A DNA stretch of 64,000 nt from Marinomonas sp. MED121 (GCF_000153025.1 NZ_CH672434.1:181003-245002); one strand, 5' to 3'; positions 9,150 to 18,682 are shown, counted from the first letter of the stretch. A program made the numbers and translations. Notes: a model not told the origin generated them from the letters alone.

Positions 9150-9341
9150 ATGGCAACCCCAGCAAGACGAGATATCCCAATTGGCGCACAAGTTAATATC
9201 GTTCAAAAGCAAGATCAGGGAAGTGGTCAACTAACCCAAGGAAAGGTGCAAAACTTACTTACCAAATCTCCTAGTCACCCCCATGGTATTAAGGTGCGTT
9301 TGGAAACAGGTGAAGTTGGCAGAGTACAGTCGCTTGCTTAA
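9150..9341 (+). CDS. YwbE-family (DUF2196) small protein
   Basis: A 63-residue protein resembling Bacillus YwbE: RRDIPIGAQVNIVQKQDQ near the start, then SPSHPHGIKVRLETGEVGRV near the end. The frame is open further upstream, but ATG at 9150 has an AACGGAG ribosome site (9137-9143) and gives the family's usual length, so the earlier start at 9096 is rejected. The fold is a small KOW-like beta barrel; the function is not established. It stands alone, rightward, before the riboswitch-controlled add gene. Confidence 0.88.
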   Translation: MATPARRDIPIGAQVNIVQKQDQGSGQLTQGKVQNLLTKSPSHPHGIKVRLETGEVGRVQSLA

Positions 9342-9454
9342 AGCCTTAATCTTGTATGGTTTGATAAAGTAAATTGAAGAAAATGAAACCCAATCCTAAG
9401 TTTGATTTATGATTGCCAACTTTTGTTCAAAATGTTAATTTAGCCGCGAAATTG

Positions 9455-9594
9455 CTTCGTATAATCCCAATGATATGGTTTGGGAGTTTCTACCAAGAAC
9501 CTTAAATTCTTGATTATGAAGTCTGTAACTTTATGGCCAATACCTTGTTGATTGCTTAAGGCGTTGTGCGTTTGTATTAAAGATAGAGACTCAT
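9455..9594 (+). promoter_or_regulatory. Adenine-sensing purine riboswitch controlling add
   Basis: The aptamer (9455-9521) has the full purine-riboswitch architecture. P1 pairs 9455-9461 with 9515-9521, P2 pairs 9465-9470 with 9480-9485, and P3 pairs 9494-9499 with 9507-9512. The conserved core segments TATAATC, TGATATGG and GTTTCTACC are present. The discriminator base before the P1 3' strand (9514) is U, the adenine form; guanine switches have C. The sequence closely matches the Vibrio vulnificus add switch as I recall it, with substitutions in P2 and P3 that preserve pairing. Downstream, ATGAAGTCT (9516-9524) can pair with AGACTCAT (9587-9594), which covers the ribosome site and abuts the add ATG, so control is probably translational: adenine ON. 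Confidence 0.95.
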
Positions 9595-10593
9595 ATGAAT
9601 TATTTAGACCTGCCAAAAATTGATCTTCACTGTCACCTAGACGGTAGCGTTCGTCCCAGTACCATTATTGATCTTGCTAACAAACAAGGTATTAGCCTAC
9701 CTAGCCAAGATATTGAGCAGATCAATAGACTTATGATAGCGCCAGAAACGTGCCCTAATTTACCTGAATACCTTAAACGTTTTGAGTTGCCACTTTCTGT
9801 TATGCAAACAAGTGACGCGTTAGAACGCATCTCTTATGAGCTATTTGAAGATGCCGCAAAAGAAAATGTTACTTATATGGAAGTGAGATTTGGCCCTCAG
9901 CTACACCAAGAAGCGGGTTTGAGCTTTGATGACATAATGCAAAGTGTTGTTGCTGGAATGAAGCGTGCCGAGTCAGATTACGCTATCAAAGGCAATTATA
10001 TTCTCTCCATACTAAGGACCTTCCCTAAAGATAATATCAAAGCGGTGTTAGATGCAGGGGCAACTTATTTAAATAATGGCATAGTGGCCTTTGATTTAGC
10101 GGGAGCAGAGCTAGAAGGTTTTTGTCATGAGTTTGTTGAATATGCCGATTATGCTAAATCGCTTGGGTATCATATTACGATTCATGCCGGTGAGCAGGGG
10201 GTAGGCCAAAACGTTGAAGATGCGATACATTTATTAGGCGCAGAACGCATTGGTCATGGTATTGATATAAAAGATCATGACGTCGCTTATCAAAGTGTTA
10301 AACAAGGTGATATTGCCTTAGAAACTTGCCCCAGTAGTAATATCCAGACTAAAGCCGTAAAGAGTCTAGAAGAGCACCCTGTTCGTGATTTTTATTTAGA
10401 TAAGTTGGCGGTAACTATCAATACGGATAACCGTACCGTGTCTAATACCACTATGACCCAAGAGGTGCAGAAGGTAATGGAGACATTTAATTTAACCTTA
10501 GGGGATTATTTAGGTATTTATCAGATAAGTGTCAATAAAAGCTTTGCTAGTCATGAGGTGAAGCGCCATTTATTAACGCACTTGTTGCCTTAA
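9595..10593 (+). CDS. add: Adenosine deaminase
   Basis: Converts adenosine (and deoxyadenosine) to inosine in purine salvage. Zinc ligands and catalytic residues are visible: H12 and H14 in LHCHLDGS, H197 and E200 in HAGE, H221 in RIGHGID and D278 in [10 protein letters not shown]. Length (332 aa) is standard. The second residue of the usual NTDDP motif is Asn here, as in several bacterial members, but the metal-binding Asp is kept. The gene lies directly behind an adenine riboswitch whose mask covers its start region, so the enzyme should be made when adenine is plentiful. Adenine deaminase activity is the less likely alternative. Confidence 0.95.
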   Translation: MNYLDLPKIDLHCHLDGSVRPSTIIDLANKQGISLPSQDIEQINRLMIAPETCPNLPEYLKRFELPLSVMQTSDALERISYELFEDAAKENVTYMEVRFGPQLHQEAGLSFDDIMQSVVAGMKRAESDYAIKGNYILSILRTFPKDNIKAVLDAGATYLNNGIVAFDLAGAELEGFCHEFVEYADYAKSLGYHITIHAGEQGVGQNVEDAIHLLGAERIGHGIDIKDHDVAYQSVKQGDIALETCPSSNIQTKAVKSLEEHPVRDFYLDKLAVTINTDNRTVSNTTMTQEVQKVMETFNLTLGDYLGIYQISVNKSFASHEVKRHLLTHLLP

Positions 10594-10608
10594 AAGATAT
10601 CCCCACTT

Positions 10609-10647
10609 TTCAATACAGCGTGGAAAATGCCGCCACGCTGTATTGAA
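10609..10647. terminator. Strong hairpin between add and ceramidase genes
   Basis: Perfect 15-bp arms (10609-10623 and 10633-10647, TTCAATACAGCGTGG) with a 9-nt loop, placed between the converging add and ceramidase genes. No long T tract follows; likely a shared bidirectional terminator. Confidence 0.75.
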
Positions 10648-10665
10648 TTAGCGATTTGCTAACTT

Positions 10666-12768
10666 TTATTGAATTTCAAAGCTCCGACTTTTGCCTGAAT
10701 AGCTATTAATTGACCCTGACCACCCACTTTTCCAATGGCCTTGGTGGCGAATGCGATAGGTACCTGATGGCATATCATCAGCTATGGTCCACTCTAACTT
10801 AGCATAAGAGCATGCAAGACAATCTGCATCCGTATCTCGTATCCAAACGAACAAGGTGTCAGCATCATTTTCAGTTAAAACGGTTTGCCAGTTATTATTG
10901 ACCTTTTGTTGCACCTCAAAGAAGGCTTCCATGGTTTTGAAGTTATTTTGAGGATGGCCTGATCTAAATTTCACGCTAACAGTCTCCCCAGTTTGATATT
11001 GAGAGTTAGCATCCTTTTCTGTATCACCAAAAGACTCCCATAGACGCTTATCATCATAAACAACGCCTATGGAATAAATAACTTGCTCATTCTCGCGATT
11101 TACTGGCGTTGGTCCATGGCTAACCGCCTCATCATTAACAAGTGCATTGGCTAAGCCTGAGTAAATTTGTCGATACGCAGCAAGGGAATCAGGTCCATAT
11201 ATAGTGTGCCCACCTTCGTAATATTGCTTATCATATTCTTCATTTGTCGTGATATAGCCTGAATAAGCATTGGCAAGGCCTGCCATAACCACATGCTCAA
11301 TACCTTTTGGCGCGAGAATCGTCTCAAGGTCATTACGTAGGCGGCGAGCGGCCATGGTGGTCATTTCACCTGGAACACCAACGAGGGCGAGCTTGCCTAG
11401 TTGGAATAACTGGAAAGGTAGGGTGTCTGAATATAAATGGAAGGATTCATTTAAATCAGTGTTTACAAAAGTCGGTTTAGGATACTGACATTCATGGTGC
11501 TCATCGGAGCCTGCGGTAATGTTTGAGAAGGCATCGAGTAAACCTAATAGAGGGTAGCCTGCTAGCACATTTCCGATAAGGGTATCATTTTCATTCCAAT
11601 AGCTGCCTTCATTATCTTGGGTCATTCCTTCAGAGACACCATCCATATTGGTGGGGCCATCCCAAGTTGCACCCGCAACAAAGGACCAGCCAACTGTGCC
11701 TTCACATACTGTTTTGTCTCCTTCGCCTGTGTATTGTCCTCTAACGGAAAGTCCTGGAAGTTTGACATACTGAAAACGATAATCCAAAGCGCCTGTTAAA
11801 GACTCACTGGCATTATCATAGAGGTTGAGTGCCTTATCAAACTGTTTAGTGGCAGACAGGAGCACATTTTCTTTAGTGGTTTGCTTGCAACCATCTTGGG
11901 CGCCACACACATTAGGGGATACATCACCTTCTTCACTGTTAGCGAAAGCCGCAACAAACCCCGTATTGTAGGGAGGTTGGGAGCCTTTTAAACTCTCAAA
12001 GAGTTGGCTTGCCATGCCTTTATTATCACCACTGATATAGCGATAAGTCTGAGGCGCAGAGACATTATGAACCGCAAACCAATCTATCATACCAATTTCA
12101 GTGCCATTATCCGCGACCAGTTTGAGCAAGGTCATGGTGTCATTAACATTGGTATCATAATTGTTCGCATCAGGGTTAGCGGCATAAATACTAGGATTTC
12201 GGTTAATACTGGCATCCGTTAATTTGCCCTGTGCAAATTCAATACTTCCTTGGGTACGTGAGTTAAACGCCAAAACAATTGACCGATAAATACCGTCGAT
12301 AATGGTTTCGTAGTTGTCCTCATCATAGCCAAGCGCACTGAGGTTAAGCATAATATTATGATCATAACCGCCAGGCCCCACATGAGTATGGGTTGCTGTT
12401 AGCATAATATTTTTTTCATTTAAATAGAGTGAAAGTACGGGGTCTGCTGCAATTTTGGCCATTACCCCTTGATGCACACTTTGGGTGATGCTTTGAAGAT
12501 CGGCACTGACAAAAATAACAAACTTGTCATCAGCAGCGCTGCCCAATGTAAATGCCCGTGACCACAGGCGGGTAAAAATACCTTGTGTTGTCTGGCCTGT
12601 GTCACCATAGCCAACCATGCCTCTGTCTGCTGCAGGGCCAGTGATGTCATAAATGCCACTGCCAATCATCCAATCACCTGCATAGGCATTCTGAGACGGT
12701 ATTAGGCTGGCAGTTGCTATCATACAACTTAAGCTAAGAGGGGTAATTAACGAAGAGATTCGATTCAT
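10666..12768 (-). CDS. Secreted neutral ceramidase
   Basis: Hydrolyses ceramide to sphingosine and fatty acid, outside the cell or in the periplasm. From the ATG at 12768 (700 aa) there is a signal peptide ending QNAYA before GDWMIGSG. The alkaline/neutral ceramidase motifs are clear: DITGPAADRGMVGY, zinc-binding THTHVGPGG (H127, H129), FAVHNVSAP (H234) and nucleophile S284 in EGDVSPN. A C-terminal Ig-like ceramidase domain (about 560-700) follows. An earlier ATG (12792) exists, but TTTGGAAATCCT gives 12768 the better ribosome site. Marine bacteria rarely make sphingolipids, so the substrate is probably of eukaryotic origin; that is inference. Confidence 0.92.
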   Translation of the reverse strand: MNRISSLITPLSLSCMIATASLIPSQNAYAGDWMIGSGIYDITGPAADRGMVGYGDTGQTTQGIFTRLWSRAFTLGSAADDKFVIFVSADLQSITQSVHQGVMAKIAADPVLSLYLNEKNIMLTATHTHVGPGGYDHNIMLNLSALGYDEDNYETIIDGIYRSIVLAFNSRTQGSIEFAQGKLTDASINRNPSIYAANPDANNYDTNVNDTMTLLKLVADNGTEIGMIDWFAVHNVSAPQTYRYISGDNKGMASQLFESLKGSQPPYNTGFVAAFANSEEGDVSPNVCGAQDGCKQTTKENVLLSATKQFDKALNLYDNASESLTGALDYRFQYVKLPGLSVRGQYTGEGDKTVCEGTVGWSFVAGATWDGPTNMDGVSEGMTQDNEGSYWNENDTLIGNVLAGYPLLGLLDAFSNITAGSDEHHECQYPKPTFVNTDLNESFHLYSDTLPFQLFQLGKLALVGVPGEMTTMAARRLRNDLETILAPKGIEHVVMAGLANAYSGYITTNEEYDKQYYEGGHTIYGPDSLAAYRQIYSGLANALVNDEAVSHGPTPVNRENEQVIYSIGVVYDDKRLWESFGDTEKDANSQYQTGETVSVKFRSGHPQNNFKTMEAFFEVQQKVNNNWQTVLTENDADTLFVWIRDTDADCLACSYAKLEWTIADDMPSGTYRIRHQGHWKSGWSGSINSYSGKSRSFEIQ

Positions 12769-13047
12769 AGGATTTCCAAAGGCATTAGCCATTTATTGTT
12801 ATTAGGTATGGAGAGGGTTTAATTAACCCTTATCTATGTTGCTTCCTTATTTCCTGCTTAAGTGCTTAATAAATAGATAAAATAAAGGAGCATTTGGCAA
12901 ATTACGGGACAAAATTTGGGTTTGATATTACTCTGTATTACAAAATGTAAATAACTATGGGTAATTTCTATATAAGTTGGTGATAAATATGCGTAATTTC
13001 TTTTCTGAGGTATAGGCTCATTATTTTTTTTATTGGCATGAAAAAAC

Positions 13048-13086
13048 TTGAGTATTAAAGCAACTAAATTTAGCTTTAATACTCAA
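13048..13086. repeat. Inverted repeat in the chemoreceptor leader/promoter region
   Basis: Perfect 14-bp arms TTGAGTATTAAAGC (13048-13061) and GCTTTAATACTCAA (13073-13086) with an 11-nt loop, extendable with one bulge by AAAAC/GTTTT. It lies 82 bp before the chemoreceptor start in the 400-bp gap shared with the leftward ceramidase gene. It could be an operator or a leader hairpin; nothing else was seen in this gap. Confidence 0.6.
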
Positions 13087-13168
13087 AGTTTTAGATATAG
13101 AAAATATCTATTAGATAAATTTATTGGTTTATTTAAAATTAATAGCTCACAGATATCAAAGGATGGTT

Positions 13169-14827
13169 ATGTTTAACTCAATTTCAATCTCTCGTTCACT
13201 GCAAATTACCTTCTTGGTGTTATTTGTATCTGTTGTGGCTTTAGGTGCTTATTCCTCAGGAGCAATAAAACAGGTTAAAAACCAATTTACCTATGTGGTT
13301 GAGCGAAATATAACCCTCTTATCAACCGTTTCTGATTTACGTTATTACACAGTAACCTACCGTCGTTTTGCATTGGACTATGGCTTAACTGAGTCAAAAA
13401 CTGAGCATATGAAAATTCTGCAAACAATTGCGGAAAACGAAGAGGCGGTTGATAACGCTTTACAAGACATGATGGGCCTCGCGAAGGACCCTTATGTGCA
13501 CGAATATGTTGAAGAATACCGTGACCTTTTAACCAATTATAAAAAACAGCAAGAGAACTACATACGATTAATGGATGAAGGTTCGGTCATGCAAGCAAGA
13601 GAATCCATGCTGGGACCTATGTTAGCGCCCTTTAATGAGATCGTGGATTTATTAAGTGATATGCAGCTTTATATCGCTGATGATGCGTTTGAAATACAGC
13701 AAGAAGAAAGTCATAACTTAACTATGGCGACGAATGTCATTTTAATTGTATCCGGTATCGTTTTGTTGCTGGTTTTGGTATTGGCAAGAAGTATCATACG
13801 TAAGATTACCCAGCCATTAAATGTGCTAAACAAGCAAATGAAACAAGTTGAGAAAGGCGACTTGAGCCAAGAACTAGATCTCGCCATCTTTAAATCGGAT
13901 GAACTTGGCCATGCTGCACAAGCGTTTGTTTCCATGCAAAATGGCTTGATTAAACTGGTAGAGAGTTTGTGTATTAGTGTTGAGCAATCTAAGCAAACCT
14001 CTGTTGAATTAACCGGGCAAGTGCAAACAACCTTAGCGGGAGTCAAACAACAAGATAATGAAATATCGACTGTCGTGGTTTCCGTTGAGCAGATTAGAAA
14101 CAGTGTGGTTGAGGTCGAAGAAAATATTTCTCATGCTGCGAATAGAGCAAAAGAATCTCGTGGTATTGCAACCCTTAGCCAATCAACAGTGTTAGAAAGC
14201 GTGGAAGAATCCAATACTATGGCAACGTCTATTGCTAATGCAGCAGATGTTATCGAAGCACTGAGAGCGGATACTGAAAATATCACTAAGATTTCTGAAG
14301 TGATTATGTCAATCGCTGATCAAACTAATTTATTAGCTTTGAATGCGGCGATTGAAGCGGCGAGGGCCGGTGAAGCGGGTAGAGGTTTTGCTGTGGTCGC
14401 AGATGAAGTTCGTCAACTTGCTCAAAAAACCCAAGCCTCTATTGATGAAATTAATACTACCATTTCCTCTTTGCAAACCCGATCGTTAGATGCGGTTAAT
14501 ATTATGACTCAAAGCCGTGATCAGGTGACTAAAGGGGTTGATAAAATAAATACCGTTGCTTCTTCAATTAACGACATTATGCTTGCCTGTGCCGAAATTT
14601 CTGATATGAATGGCACTATCTTAGGGGCTACGCAGCAGCAAAATCAGGCGATAGGTAACCTGTTTAATTCTTTTACAGGTATCAAAGACGCCTCGCAGGA
14701 AATTTCAGATAATGCACATGCAATGGAAGATAGTTCAAAAAATCTAGATCAGAATAATGCTGAGCTAGGTGGGGTGATGGCTTTTTTCAAACGCCCTGTT
14801 AAGAAAATTGAAATAGAATCAGACTAA
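13169..14827 (+). CDS. Methyl-accepting chemotaxis protein with 4-helix-bundle sensor
   Basis: Inner-membrane chemoreceptor that controls CheA. From the ATG at 13169 (552 aa; AAAGGA five bases upstream, preferred to the TTG at 13124): first membrane helix about 10-32, a helical periplasmic domain of the 4HB_MCP type, second helix about 190-207 ([20 protein letters not shown]), HAMP, and the signalling hairpin with [20 protein letters not shown] and [11 protein letters not shown]. There is no C-terminal CheR-binding pentapeptide. It is monocistronic with its own terminator. Ligand unknown. One of three receptors in the window, each with a different sensor domain. Confidence 0.92.
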   Translation: MFNSISISRSLQITFLVLFVSVVALGAYSSGAIKQVKNQFTYVVERNITLLSTVSDLRYYTVTYRRFALDYGLTESKTEHMKILQTIAENEEAVDNALQDMMGLAKDPYVHEYVEEYRDLLTNYKKQQENYIRLMDEGSVMQARESMLGPMLAPFNEIVDLLSDMQLYIADDAFEIQQEESHNLTMATNVILIVSGIVLLLVLVLARSIIRKITQPLNVLNKQMKQVEKGDLSQELDLAIFKSDELGHAAQAFVSMQNGLIKLVESLCISVEQSKQTSVELTGQVQTTLAGVKQQDNEISTVVVSVEQIRNSVVEVEENISHAANRAKESRGIATLSQSTVLESVEESNTMATSIANAADVIEALRADTENITKISEVIMSIADQTNLLALNAAIEAARAGEAGRGFAVVADEVRQLAQKTQASIDEINTTISSLQTRSLDAVNIMTQSRDQVTKGVDKINTVASSINDIMLACAEISDMNGTILGATQQQNQAIGNLFNSFTGIKDASQEISDNAHAMEDSSKNLDQNNAELGGVMAFFKRPVKKIEIESD

Positions 14828-14849
14828 ACTCTATAAAAGTAGGTGTGAT

Positions 14850-14884
14850 AAGGCTCGATATATCTTATATATCGAGCCTTTTTT
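14850..14884 (+). terminator. Intrinsic terminator after the chemoreceptor
   Basis: Perfect 14-bp arms (14850-14863 and 14867-14880, AAGGCTCGATATAT) with a 3-nt loop followed by a T run. Confidence 0.92.
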
Positions 14885-14910
14885 ATTTGATCATTTAATG
14901 AGGGTCGAAC

Positions 14911-15465
14911 ATGAAATACCTTATATTAACGGATATTTTTGGACTATCAGTGTGGACCGATGCGTTAAAGCTAACGTTAGAAGACGCGGGTCATCATGTG
15001 ATGATGTTTGACCCATATAAAGGTAAATATCTAGAGCTGCAAGATGAAAGTAGCGCTTATGATGCTTTTTGCCAGCATTCTACTCATGATAACTACTATC
15101 TTGATGCCTTAGGTGAGGTCAAACGCTTTGCACCTGACACCTTAATTGGCTTTAGTGCAGGAGCAAGCGCCGCTTGGCGTATTGCGAACGTAAAGGGGCT
15201 AAGCCTGAGCCAAATCCACTGCTTTTATCCTTCACAAATTCGTTACTTTCATGACCTTAGCCCTAAATATTCTTGTCAGCTTATTCTACCGAGTTTTGAA
15301 TCTAGTTTTGATGTTGCTGCAATGGGCGAGTATTTAAAGGGGCGCGCTAAGCTTGAGATTGTTATGAGTGAATACGGGCACGGTTTTATGAACCCACTCT
15401 CTGCAGGCTATGAGAAACAAGCTGAGACATATTGGCTAGCTTACTTGTTAGATAAGCCCGAATAG
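14911..15465 (+). CDS. Small alpha/beta-hydrolase (dienelactone-hydrolase-like)
   Basis: A 184-residue cytoplasmic alpha/beta-fold hydrolase. The nucleophile elbow is GFSAGASAAW (Ser near residue 83) and a late His sits in SEYGHGFMNP, with an Asp/Glu-containing strand before it, as in dienelactone-hydrolase-like proteins. It is shorter than classical members (about 230 aa) and lacks most of the cap. It starts with ATG after GAGGGTCGAAC. Terminator hairpins upstream and a repeat element downstream isolate it as a single gene. Substrate unknown; esterase or thioesterase activity is a guess. Confidence 0.7.
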   Translation: MKYLILTDIFGLSVWTDALKLTLEDAGHHVMMFDPYKGKYLELQDESSAYDAFCQHSTHDNYYLDALGEVKRFAPDTLIGFSAGASAAWRIANVKGLSLSQIHCFYPSQIRYFHDLSPKYSCQLILPSFESSFDVAAMGEYLKGRAKLEIVMSEYGHGFMNPLSAGYEKQAETYWLAYLLDKPE

Positions 15466-15548
15466 GTTTGGTCTAGATAAAATGCCTGAGATTTGATTAA
15501 AAGGAATAGCCACTTTGATAGCCATCCCTTCTATCCCATCGATTATTA

Positions 15549-15720
15549 GGGATCCCGCGAATAAGTCACTTTTTCAGCAAGACCCGTCGGGATTGGTCTA
15601 AAACCCTATCTTTTGGTTGAGGCGCTTATCAATAGCATCACTCTTAAGTTGCGCCTCTTGCCATAAATTGAGTTGCTTTATTCGCACGCTCAGCGAGAGG
15701 GGGTATTCGCCGCTTCCCGC
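15549..15720. mobile_element. Dispersed MITE-like repeat, copy A (internally deleted)
   Basis: This non-coding stretch shares a long internal segment with copies at 19236-19502 and 55091-55419: GGTTGAGG, CTTATCAATAG, TTAAGTTGCG, GCCATAAAT, then a hairpin-forming tail ending in TTCGC-CGCTTCCC. Its ends (15549-15567 and about 15702-15720) are a decayed inverted repeat with CGCGAATA in common. It is about 170 bp, against about 330 bp for copy C, because the left half is missing. The gap holds no gene. Confidence 0.75.
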
Positions 15721-15729
15721 GTCATGAGA

Positions 15730-16728
15730 CTACAGTTTTACAATCAGTTTGCCTTTATTCTCACCGGTAAAGAAAAGGTTTAATCCATCAATTGACGACT
15801 CTAAACCTTCGAGCACGTGTGCTCGATATTTAATTTTGCCTGAAGTGACATAAGGGGTTAATTTTGCCAATAGGGCAGGTACTTCCGCAAAGTGGTCAGG
15901 CATGGTAAACCCTTGAATGGTTAAGCGGCGTTTTACGACATTTATCCAATTGGGACCAGGGCTAGGTTCTGCTTTACTATAATCGGCAATCATACCGCAC
16001 ACGATTACCCGGCCATGGGCATTCATACGATCAATAATCAAGTTTTGAATTGGACCCCCTGTATTTTCAAAATATAAATCAAACCCTTGTGGCGCAATCT
16101 CTTCAAGCTGAGCTGCCAGATTGTCAGATTTGTAGTTTATGGCAGCATCAAAGCCTAATTCATTGACGATCCAATCTGCTTTTTCATCTGTTCCCACGAC
16201 ACCTATAACGGTTAGGCCGTCCGCTTTGGCTAATTGACCAACGAGTGAACCAACCGATCCCGCCGCGCCTGTGATGATAATAGTTTCACCTGCCTTAGGT
16301 TTGCCTATATTAAATAGCCCTTGGGTTGCTGTAATGCCTGGTAAGGCGAAAATAGATAATATCGCTTCATCAGGTAAGGGGGCTTCTACTTTGTTCATCC
16401 CCTGACCATCGGTTAAATAGTATTCCTGCCAGCCCATAAGACCTGTGACTCTATCACCCACTTTAAAGTCAGGATGTTTAGATTCTACTACTTCACCTAT
16501 GCCAGAGCTGCGCATAACGTCGCCAAGGGCAACGGGAGGAATATAGCTATTAGTATCAGGGCTCATCCAACCAAACATAGCAGGGTCAAGAGAAAGGTGG
16601 TTCTGTTTTACTAAAAACTCCCCTTGGCTTAGTTTAGGTATTTCTTTGCTTACAACTTCAAATAAGTCGTTAGTAATTGGGCCACCGCTTGGGCGTTTAA
16701 CTAGGTTAATTGCTTTGAAATAAGACAT
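15730..16728 (-). CDS. NADP-dependent MDR-family oxidoreductase (alkenal/CurA-like reductase)
   Basis: Zinc-free medium-chain dehydrogenase/reductase of the leukotriene-B4-dehydrogenase/CurA group, which reduces activated double bonds of enals or enones with NADPH. Diagnostic stretches are NHLSLDPAMFGWMS near residue 45, the nucleotide-binding GAAGSVGSLVGQLAK (about 153-167) and ENTGGPIQNLI. Length (332 aa) is usual. It is divergent from the LysR gene at 16907 across 178 bp, so that regulator probably controls it, perhaps in response to a reactive carbonyl or quinone. Its stop is immediately followed by repeat copy A. Substrate inferred from family. Confidence 0.88.
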   Translation of the reverse strand: MSYFKAINLVKRPSGGPITNDLFEVVSKEIPKLSQGEFLVKQNHLSLDPAMFGWMSPDTNSYIPPVALGDVMRSSGIGEVVESKHPDFKVGDRVTGLMGWQEYYLTDGQGMNKVEAPLPDEAILSIFALPGITATQGLFNIGKPKAGETIIITGAAGSVGSLVGQLAKADGLTVIGVVGTDEKADWIVNELGFDAAINYKSDNLAAQLEEIAPQGFDLYFENTGGPIQNLIIDRMNAHGRVIVCGMIADYSKAEPSPGPNWINVVKRRLTIQGFTMPDHFAEVPALLAKLTPYVTSGKIKYRAHVLEGLESSIDGLNLFFTGENKGKLIVKL

Positions 16729-16906
16729 TATATTTCCTTCATCGTGTTTTATGTATATTGAGTTGCTTTAAACCGTGTTGGCTTGAGCAAATTTGCTATT
16801 ACTTATTATTAATTAAATAAAACAGCGGATAAATGGCATAATATGCGTTACTTTATTGTCATAAAGACAATAGTTGTAAGTTTCAATTAAACAATAGGAA
16901 GTAGAG

Positions 16907-17812
16907 ATGGATGAATTTAAAGCCATTAAATATTTTATTAAGGTGGTTGAGCTAGGGAGCTTTACCCAAGCTGCGCAGCACTTTCAGGTTCCTGCCTCAT
17001 CATTGTCTCGTCGTGTTTCTGATCTGGAAAAACAATTAGGTGCCAGCTTGTTAAAGCGCTCCACGAGAGTGGTAAAGCTGACAGAGATTGGCTCTCAGTA
17101 TTATCAAGATGTCAGTTTATTGCTGAGCCAATTTGAAAAAACCAATGACGCGGTACGTAGCTATCAAGCAAAGCCAATGGGCATGCTCAAAGTGAGTGCC
17201 ATGACAGGGTTTGGTCAAAGAGTGTTATTACCCTTACTCGATGAACTCGTTCAACTTTATCCTGACATTATATTAGATGTGCATTTAACGGATGAACTGT
17301 CTTCTTTAAGCCATGATGAAGTGGATATTGCCTTTCGAGGAGGCTATGTACCCAATGAGCGAATCAATGCAGTGAAATTAATGGATAACCATTTTATACC
17401 GGTTGCGTCGACTGCTTATTTTGAACGTTATGGTAAACCTTCTCATGTGTCGGAATTAAAAAATCATAGGGGACTTTATTATCGCACACCCAAAGGACAT
17501 ACTCCTTGGTTAAGTGAACTAGAGGGCCAATGGCAAGATGTGTCAGCCAAAATACAGGTGTGCTCAAATGAAGGAAGCTGGTTAATAGAAAAAGCCATAC
17601 AAGGGGAGGGGATTTTAATGCTGCCAAAGTGGGTTTTAATGGAATACATATCAAAGGGAGAGCTTATTGAACTAAAATTTGAAAATGAGGTGACAGTGTC
17701 GCCCAATCCGGATTTTGGCATTTTCTTACTCTATCAAAAGCAAAGATATCATGTACCAAAAGTGAAAGTTGCCGTAGATTTCATTCGAGAAAGACTCACT
17801 CAACAAGCCTAA
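16907..17812 (+). CDS. LysR-family regulator divergent to the MDR reductase
   Basis: A 301-aa LysR regulator: helix-turn-helix in SFTQAAQHFQVPASSLSRRV, then the linker helix and an effector-binding domain beginning at about residue 90 (GMLKVSAMTGFG). ATG at 16907 is preceded by AGGAAGTAG. The phrase LLKRSTRVVKLTEIG places it in the common subgroup that regulates adjacent reductases and dehydrogenases. Back-to-back orientation with the MDR reductase gene makes that its likely target. Confidence 0.9.
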   Translation: MDEFKAIKYFIKVVELGSFTQAAQHFQVPASSLSRRVSDLEKQLGASLLKRSTRVVKLTEIGSQYYQDVSLLLSQFEKTNDAVRSYQAKPMGMLKVSAMTGFGQRVLLPLLDELVQLYPDIILDVHLTDELSSLSHDEVDIAFRGGYVPNERINAVKLMDNHFIPVASTAYFERYGKPSHVSELKNHRGLYYRTPKGHTPWLSELEGQWQDVSAKIQVCSNEGSWLIEKAIQGEGILMLPKWVLMEYISKGELIELKFENEVTVSPNPDFGIFLLYQKQRYHVPKVKVAVDFIRERLTQQA

Positions 17813-18178
17813 ACGTTTAGGATAAGGCACTCGCTATAACCTAATGTCGACTTCAATAAATGCTTATAAATTCATGAGATAGAAAAAAGATGATCCTATT
17901 TTAGCTCATTCAAATACACTAAATTCTGTCAAACCGACAGATGACAAAGTAAGTAACTTTCCTCCATTTAATCATTATAAATAAGCCTGAGTTCAGTGTT
18001 TTTCTGTTAAGCCTTGAGCAACGTCTATGGTCATATTAGCGCCATGAAATATGACAGTTTCTGTGGATTTGTCTCCAAATTAGGTACAAATTTTAAAAAT
18101 AGCATTAGTATTGGGTTGTTTACATATGTTTACATATGTTTACTTAATGTTAGTTAGAGTTTGATCGTGAGGCATGAT
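17813..18178. other. Intergenic region with a 10-bp direct repeat
   Basis: No gene is visible in these 366 bp. Just before the next gene, GTTTACATAT occurs twice in tandem and a third time in part (GTTTAC) at 18118-18143, 36 bp before the start; a 10-bp period suggests a protein-binding site or part of a promoter. A small hairpin CTGTC-AAACC-GACAG lies at 17926-17940. Confidence 0.45.
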
Positions 18179-18682
18179 ATGAAGATTTTAAGGGGTGTAA
18201 TTAGATTAAAACGAACTTTATGTAACTGCACTGTAAGTATTTGCTTCTTGCTGTTAGGCCTTTATGGGAGCAATCTTGCTGCTAATCATCTTATAGAAAA
18301 CCCCGTGCAAACTGTTTATGGCCTCTGGCAAGTGTCAGATAAAAAATACTGTGTTTATGATTGTGATACCTATAATCGGGATTATGATCCAGGTATTGGG
18401 CGAATTTTAAGCTTTTCATCAACTCAAGCGGATAATGGGGAAGATAATTGTACGAATGTAAATTATCTCGTACGTTATATCGACAGAGATGCTTGGAAAA
18501 TAGAAGAAATCTTTGGTGGAAAGCAAGTTGAGATTGCAGAAAAACATATTCCTACTGTGACGCTGTTTTGTGGTGTAAAGAGTGAAAGGTGGGATAAATT
18601 TGGCACTTGGATTACGTTTTTAAATCCGGATACCATTCTTATCAGCTTTAGAGGCTATGCCATTCAAGCTAAGCGTATTTAA
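18179..18682 (+). CDS. Hypothetical exported protein, 167 aa
   Basis: Family not recognised. GAGG at 18169-18172 lies 6 bases before the ATG at 18179, so I prefer it to the TTG at 18161. The N-terminus has basic residues and a hydrophobic stretch (CTVSICFLLLGLYGSNLAA) typical of a signal peptide. The mature part begins NPVQTVYGLWQVSDKKYCVYD and contains several cysteines (YCVYDCD, DNCTN, LFCGV) that could pair in the periplasm. It is followed 29 bp later by a cupin gene in the same direction, so they are probably cotranscribed. Confidence 0.7.
   Translation: MKILRGVIRLKRTLCNCTVSICFLLLGLYGSNLAANHLIENPVQTVYGLWQVSDKKYCVYDCDTYNRDYDPGIGRILSFSSTQADNGEDNCTNVNYLVRYIDRDAWKIEEIFGGKQVEIAEKHIPTVTLFCGVKSERWDKFGTWITFLNPDTILISFRGYAIQAKRI

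Noticed and set aside
11270..12222. Several frames opposite the ceramidase gene
   Set aside because: Shadow frames of a clearly coding strand; no ribosome sites and no recognisable products.
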